DNA of 10,026 bases, taken from NCBI GenBank assembly GCA_025352305.1, contig JANXTQ010000033.1:1-10026 (forward strand). Direction: 5' to 3'. The notes below the pieces were generated by a model, which was not told where the DNA came from, searched no databases, and saw only the letters and a program-made list of their open reading frames with translations. Below, in pieces: positions 7,700 through 10,026 of the stretch (position 1 is the stretch's first letter; every line of letters starts with the position of its first letter). The stretch is from Actinomycetes bacterium (GTDB taxonomy: Bacteria; Actinomycetota; Acidimicrobiia; Acidimicrobiales; RAAP-2). The position numbers and the translations under genes are program-made.

Positions 7700-9112
7700 T
7701 TACTCCGACAGCGGCCCAATTTCGAGGGATTTTGTATCGACCCCTTCTTGGAGGCGAATTTCGTCGCGAAGCAGTAACGCGCGACGACGAAGTGTCGCCT
7801 CGAGGTCAACGCCACTCCATCGAGCTAAATCTCCGAGCGAGCTCAGTAGTTCACTCCACATTTCGTCGTGATCGCTGTCGAGCGCTGCGTCCGTCGCTAC
7901 GTCGTTCGGAACGCCGAGACGAGCAACAATGTCCACAACGCGTTGGCGCAGCAACTCACCACCATCCAATTCAATGCCGAGCGACATGGCCTTTCGACGA
8001 AGTTTCGAATACAACGTGAGTGCCGGAAGTTGCATCGGAACTCCATCGGTCACCGACTCACGGGATTTCTCCGCGCGCTTGAGTTCTTCCCAGTTCGAAG
8101 CCACCTCGTTGGAATCCTTGACGAGCACCCCACCAAATACGTGAGGGTGGCGAGAAATAAGTTTTTCGCGCACCGTGTCGGCCACGGAGAGAAAATTAAA
8201 GGCGTCATCTTCGAGGCCGAGCTGCGAATGAAAGGCGATTTGGAACAGCAGGTCGCCCAGTTCTTCAACGACGTGGGCACTGTTAGCGCGGCCGTTGGGC
8301 GAGTCAGCGACGTTAGCGACGTAGTTATCCAGGGCGTCAATTACTTCATAGGATTCTTCGAGCAAATGGCGTGTCAGCGATGCGTGAGTCTGTTCTTGAT
8401 CCCACGGGCACCTTTCGCGCAGGGTGTGGGTGAGTTCTAAGAGTTCGTCGAGTCCCACTCCCGCAGTGCGCCACTCGTCAATCCACAGTGACGTCAAGTG
8501 GTCCGCTGCTTCGAAGTGGGACAGATCCTTCGCGCACAGTGTCACAATCTGCTGGTCGTCGAGTCCGAGATGGTGCAGGACTGTTACTGCGGTGTCGGGG
8601 GTGAGGCGCTCTGCGAACAGAGCCATGACCGGAGGCGAAAAGCTTTGGAGAACGAGTAAGGGCCCGGGGCCAAAGAGAACTCCGGGAGCGAGCGCGTCCA
8701 CAATGCGAAGACCGCCGAGGGGGTCTCGCCCCATTGCCGTGCACGCGAGGTCGATAACCGAGACGGCCGGCGAGAGTTCCACCGTGACGTCGTCACGTTT
8801 TAACAGCAGTTCCACGGTTCGCTCGGCCACCACCGGCGAACCAGGAACGGCGTAAAGCACCCGTGCGTCGACAGAGTTGTGAGCCAACTCCACGAGGTCT
8901 GACACGATGAAGTCATAGAGCAGTTCGAAACTCTCGGCCCCTTCGTAGGCGTCGTCGTAGCTGTCAATGTGCGAAAAACCTTGAGCCGCGGGATGCTGAC
9001 GGGTGCGAAGTCGTGCGAGTGGAGCGTTCAGTAGAGCGCTGCGAGCGGCCACCGTCATCAAACTCTCGTCGCCCGGACCGAGCCCGACGACGTGAATCGT
9101 CGGCCGATTCAT
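7700..9112 (-). CDS. mazG: MazG NTP pyrophosphohydrolase fused to an N-terminal tetrapyrrole (corrin/porphyrin) methylase-like domain
   Basis: Bifunctional architecture like B. subtilis YabN. Residues 1 to about 215 have the SAM-dependent tetrapyrrole methylase fold: IHVVGLGPGDESLMT (6-20), YAVPGSPVVAERTVELL (87-103) and SPAVSVIDLACTAMG (114-128). From about 221 comes MazG: ELTHTLRERCPWDQEQTH (226-243), LLEESYEVIDALD (250-262), VVEELGDLLFQIAFHSQ (281-297) and SRHPHVFGG (320-328). The Mg-binding EXXE...EXXD set is complete (Glu253, Glu256, Glu284, Asp287), so it should hydrolyse NTPs to NMP and pyrophosphate, as in house-cleaning of damaged nucleotides. A second MazG repeat follows (363-452) but has lost most metal ligands (SSLGD at 424-428). 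The role of the methylase part is unknown. The ATG directly abuts the TAG of the foldase gene. Confidence 0.93.
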   Translation of the reverse strand: MNRPTIHVVGLGPGDESLMTVAARSALLNAPLARLRTRQHPAAQGFSHIDSYDDAYEGAESFELLYDFIVSDLVELAHNSVDARVLYAVPGSPVVAERTVELLLKRDDVTVELSPAVSVIDLACTAMGRDPLGGLRIVDALAPGVLFGPGPLLVLQSFSPPVMALFAERLTPDTAVTVLHHLGLDDQQIVTLCAKDLSHFEAADHLTSLWIDEWRTAGVGLDELLELTHTLRERCPWDQEQTHASLTRHLLEESYEVIDALDNYVANVADSPNGRANSAHVVEELGDLLFQIAFHSQLGLEDDAFNFLSVADTVREKLISRHPHVFGGVLVKDSNEVASNWEELKRAEKSRESVTDGVPMQLPALTLYSKLRRKAMSLGIELDGGELLRQRVVDIVARLGVPNDVATDAALDSDHDEMWSELLSSLGDLARWSGVDLEATLRRRALLLRDEIRLQEGVDTKSLEIGPLSE

Positions 9113-10026
9113 CTACTTTGTTAGCCCCGCACCGGCGTTGGCAACAATCGACAATGCCGGCGAGCGCGGAATGAGCACCGTGCCTTGGGACTGCGACCAG
9201 CGGCCGAAGGCGGGATCGATGCTGACGTGAGCACTGCGCAGATACTGTCGCTCGACGACGGCCGCCGAATTGGCATTCGAATCGCGAATGTCCGTCACCA
9301 CTTGACTGAGTGAATTGGTGAGCGAGTTGGGCGTTCTCTTAGTGGGAGCCACGAACAGTACGTAGACGCCAGTTTGAGGACGTTGTATTTGATAACGCGG
9401 CGAGAACTGATTGAGCGGTTCGCCGAGAACGAACCGTCGAACGTTCGCGTACGAAGCTGAGCCGGGAGCAAAGCATCCAGCAGCGCCGCCTTGGGCAGCG
9501 CTGGCATCAGCGGAAAATGCGTGCGCGAGCGAAGCGACACTCGCTCCCGAGGTGCGCGCTTTTTGAAACGTAGAAAATTGTGCAGCGGGAACGTAAGCAA
9601 TGGAAACGCACACCGTGTCGTAGGCACTGCGGTGGGAGCCATAAAAAGCGGCGGCTCCACTCGGAGTGAGCGCAGTAACGGTGCCAATTCGCTTTAAGAG
9701 CGCAATCGACGACGCGTTACGCAGTACCTCACTGCGTTGGAACCACGGAGGCAAGTGAGAAAACGCCACCTCGGCCGACGTCGCGCAACTGACTCCTGTT
9801 GACGTCGCCGCCGACGACTCAGCTTGCGTGAAATTGTCAATCAGCCCGGTACGCGCTTGGCGCAGTTCGCCGACTCCGGGTTGCCAGTGGTACTTGTTTT
9901 TGAGCAGGGACTCAAACGCCAACGCTTCAACTTGGAATTTGAGCCACTGCGCCGAGCCACTCGGAGAAATGGCGCCGTGAGTCACGAAAACGCCGCCCAG
10001 TTCACTCTGCAAATAGCAGTCGTAGT
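9113..10026 (-). CDS. SurA/parvulin-like peptidyl-prolyl isomerase or foldase (C-terminal 303 residues; start beyond right edge)
   Basis: The frame stays open to base 10026, so the N-terminus, including any signal or lipoprotein peptide, is missing; a TTG at 10012 is not likely to be the true start. Numbering visible residues from the edge, 1 to about 125 form a helical SurA-N-like part, and about 135-235 resemble a PPIC rotamase domain: YDTVCVSIAYV (135-145), a Gly-Gly-rich turn AQGGAAGCFAPG (177-188), then strands ending in YVLFVAP (224-230). A late VSIDPAFGRWS segment is like the VDPRYGxW tail of bacterial exported PPIases. The rotamase core is divergent, so it may be a chaperone without isomerase activity. 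Cysteines at 3, 80, 139 and 184 could form disulfides outside the membrane. It abuts mazG with no spacer. M. tuberculosis has the lipoprotein gene lpqU next to mazG, not a foldase. Confidence 0.75.
   Translation of the reverse strand, partial: YDCYLQSELGGVFVTHGAISPSGSAQWLKFQVEALAFESLLKNKYHWQPGVGELRQARTGLIDNFTQAESSAATSTGVSCATSAEVAFSHLPPWFQRSEVLRNASSIALLKRIGTVTALTPSGAAAFYGSHRSAYDTVCVSIAYVPAAQFSTFQKARTSGASVASLAHAFSADASAAQGGAAGCFAPGSASYANVRRFVLGEPLNQFSPRYQIQRPQTGVYVLFVAPTKRTPNSLTNSLSQVVTDIRDSNANSAAVVERQYLRSAHVSIDPAFGRWSQSQGTVLIPRSPALSIVANAGAGLTK

Noticed and set aside
7868..8440. Long open frame (190 codons) on the plus strand inside mazG.
   Set aside because: Antisense to an intact, well-recognised MazG domain, with no family features and no upstream site.

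Overview
The window looks like chromosomal housekeeping DNA of a moderately GC-rich actinobacterium. The key evidence is the minus-strand gene order foldase-mazG-eno-ftsB/divIC-DUF501-ppx. This matches, from memory, the Mycobacterium tuberculosis order mazG-lpqU-eno-ftsB-DUF501-ppx2, with a foldase gene here next to mazG. GTG and TTG starts, 4-bp start/stop overlaps and genes without Shine-Dalgarno sites fit as well. The form of the cysteine-containing SurA/parvulin-like protein suggests class Acidimicrobiia, but that rests on recollection of related proteins, not on a search.

Left part (1-1186): the first 287 codons of an acyl-CoA dehydrogenase gene run off the left edge on the minus strand. 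A tRNA with anticodon UAA follows, also on the minus strand. It has a 5-nt variable loop instead of the long arm expected of a leucine tRNA, which is the most unusual feature seen. A short AT-rich interval with an inverted repeat separates it from the next gene.

Plus-strand pair (1187-3306): a secreted coiled-coil NlpC/P60 peptidoglycan hydrolase and, 11 bp later, a family 2 glycosyltransferase of the polyprenyl-phosphate-sugar synthase type with an unrecognised soluble C-terminal extension. Both point to envelope biogenesis.

Minus-strand block (3331-10026): reading in the direction of transcription there is a foldase C-terminal part (cut by the right edge), a MazG fused to a tetrapyrrole-methylase-like domain, enolase, an FtsB/DivIC divisome protein, a DUF501 protein, a short Ppx/GppA phosphatase, a RimJ-type acetyltransferase and a PPOX-fold flavin/F420 protein. 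The first six are spaced at 0, 44, 2, -4 and -4 bp and almost certainly form an operon linking nucleotide clean-up, glycolysis, septum assembly and phosphate/alarmone metabolism. The last two follow after gaps of 44 bp and about 33-60 bp and may be read through or have their own promoter.

No insertion sequence, prophage, CRISPR array or defence system was seen, and no gene-free stretch exceeds 300 bases. I did not find a convincing new system. The best leads are the short-arm UAA tRNA, the glycosyltransferase extension, and the poorly understood but conserved DUF501/Ppx part of the operon.
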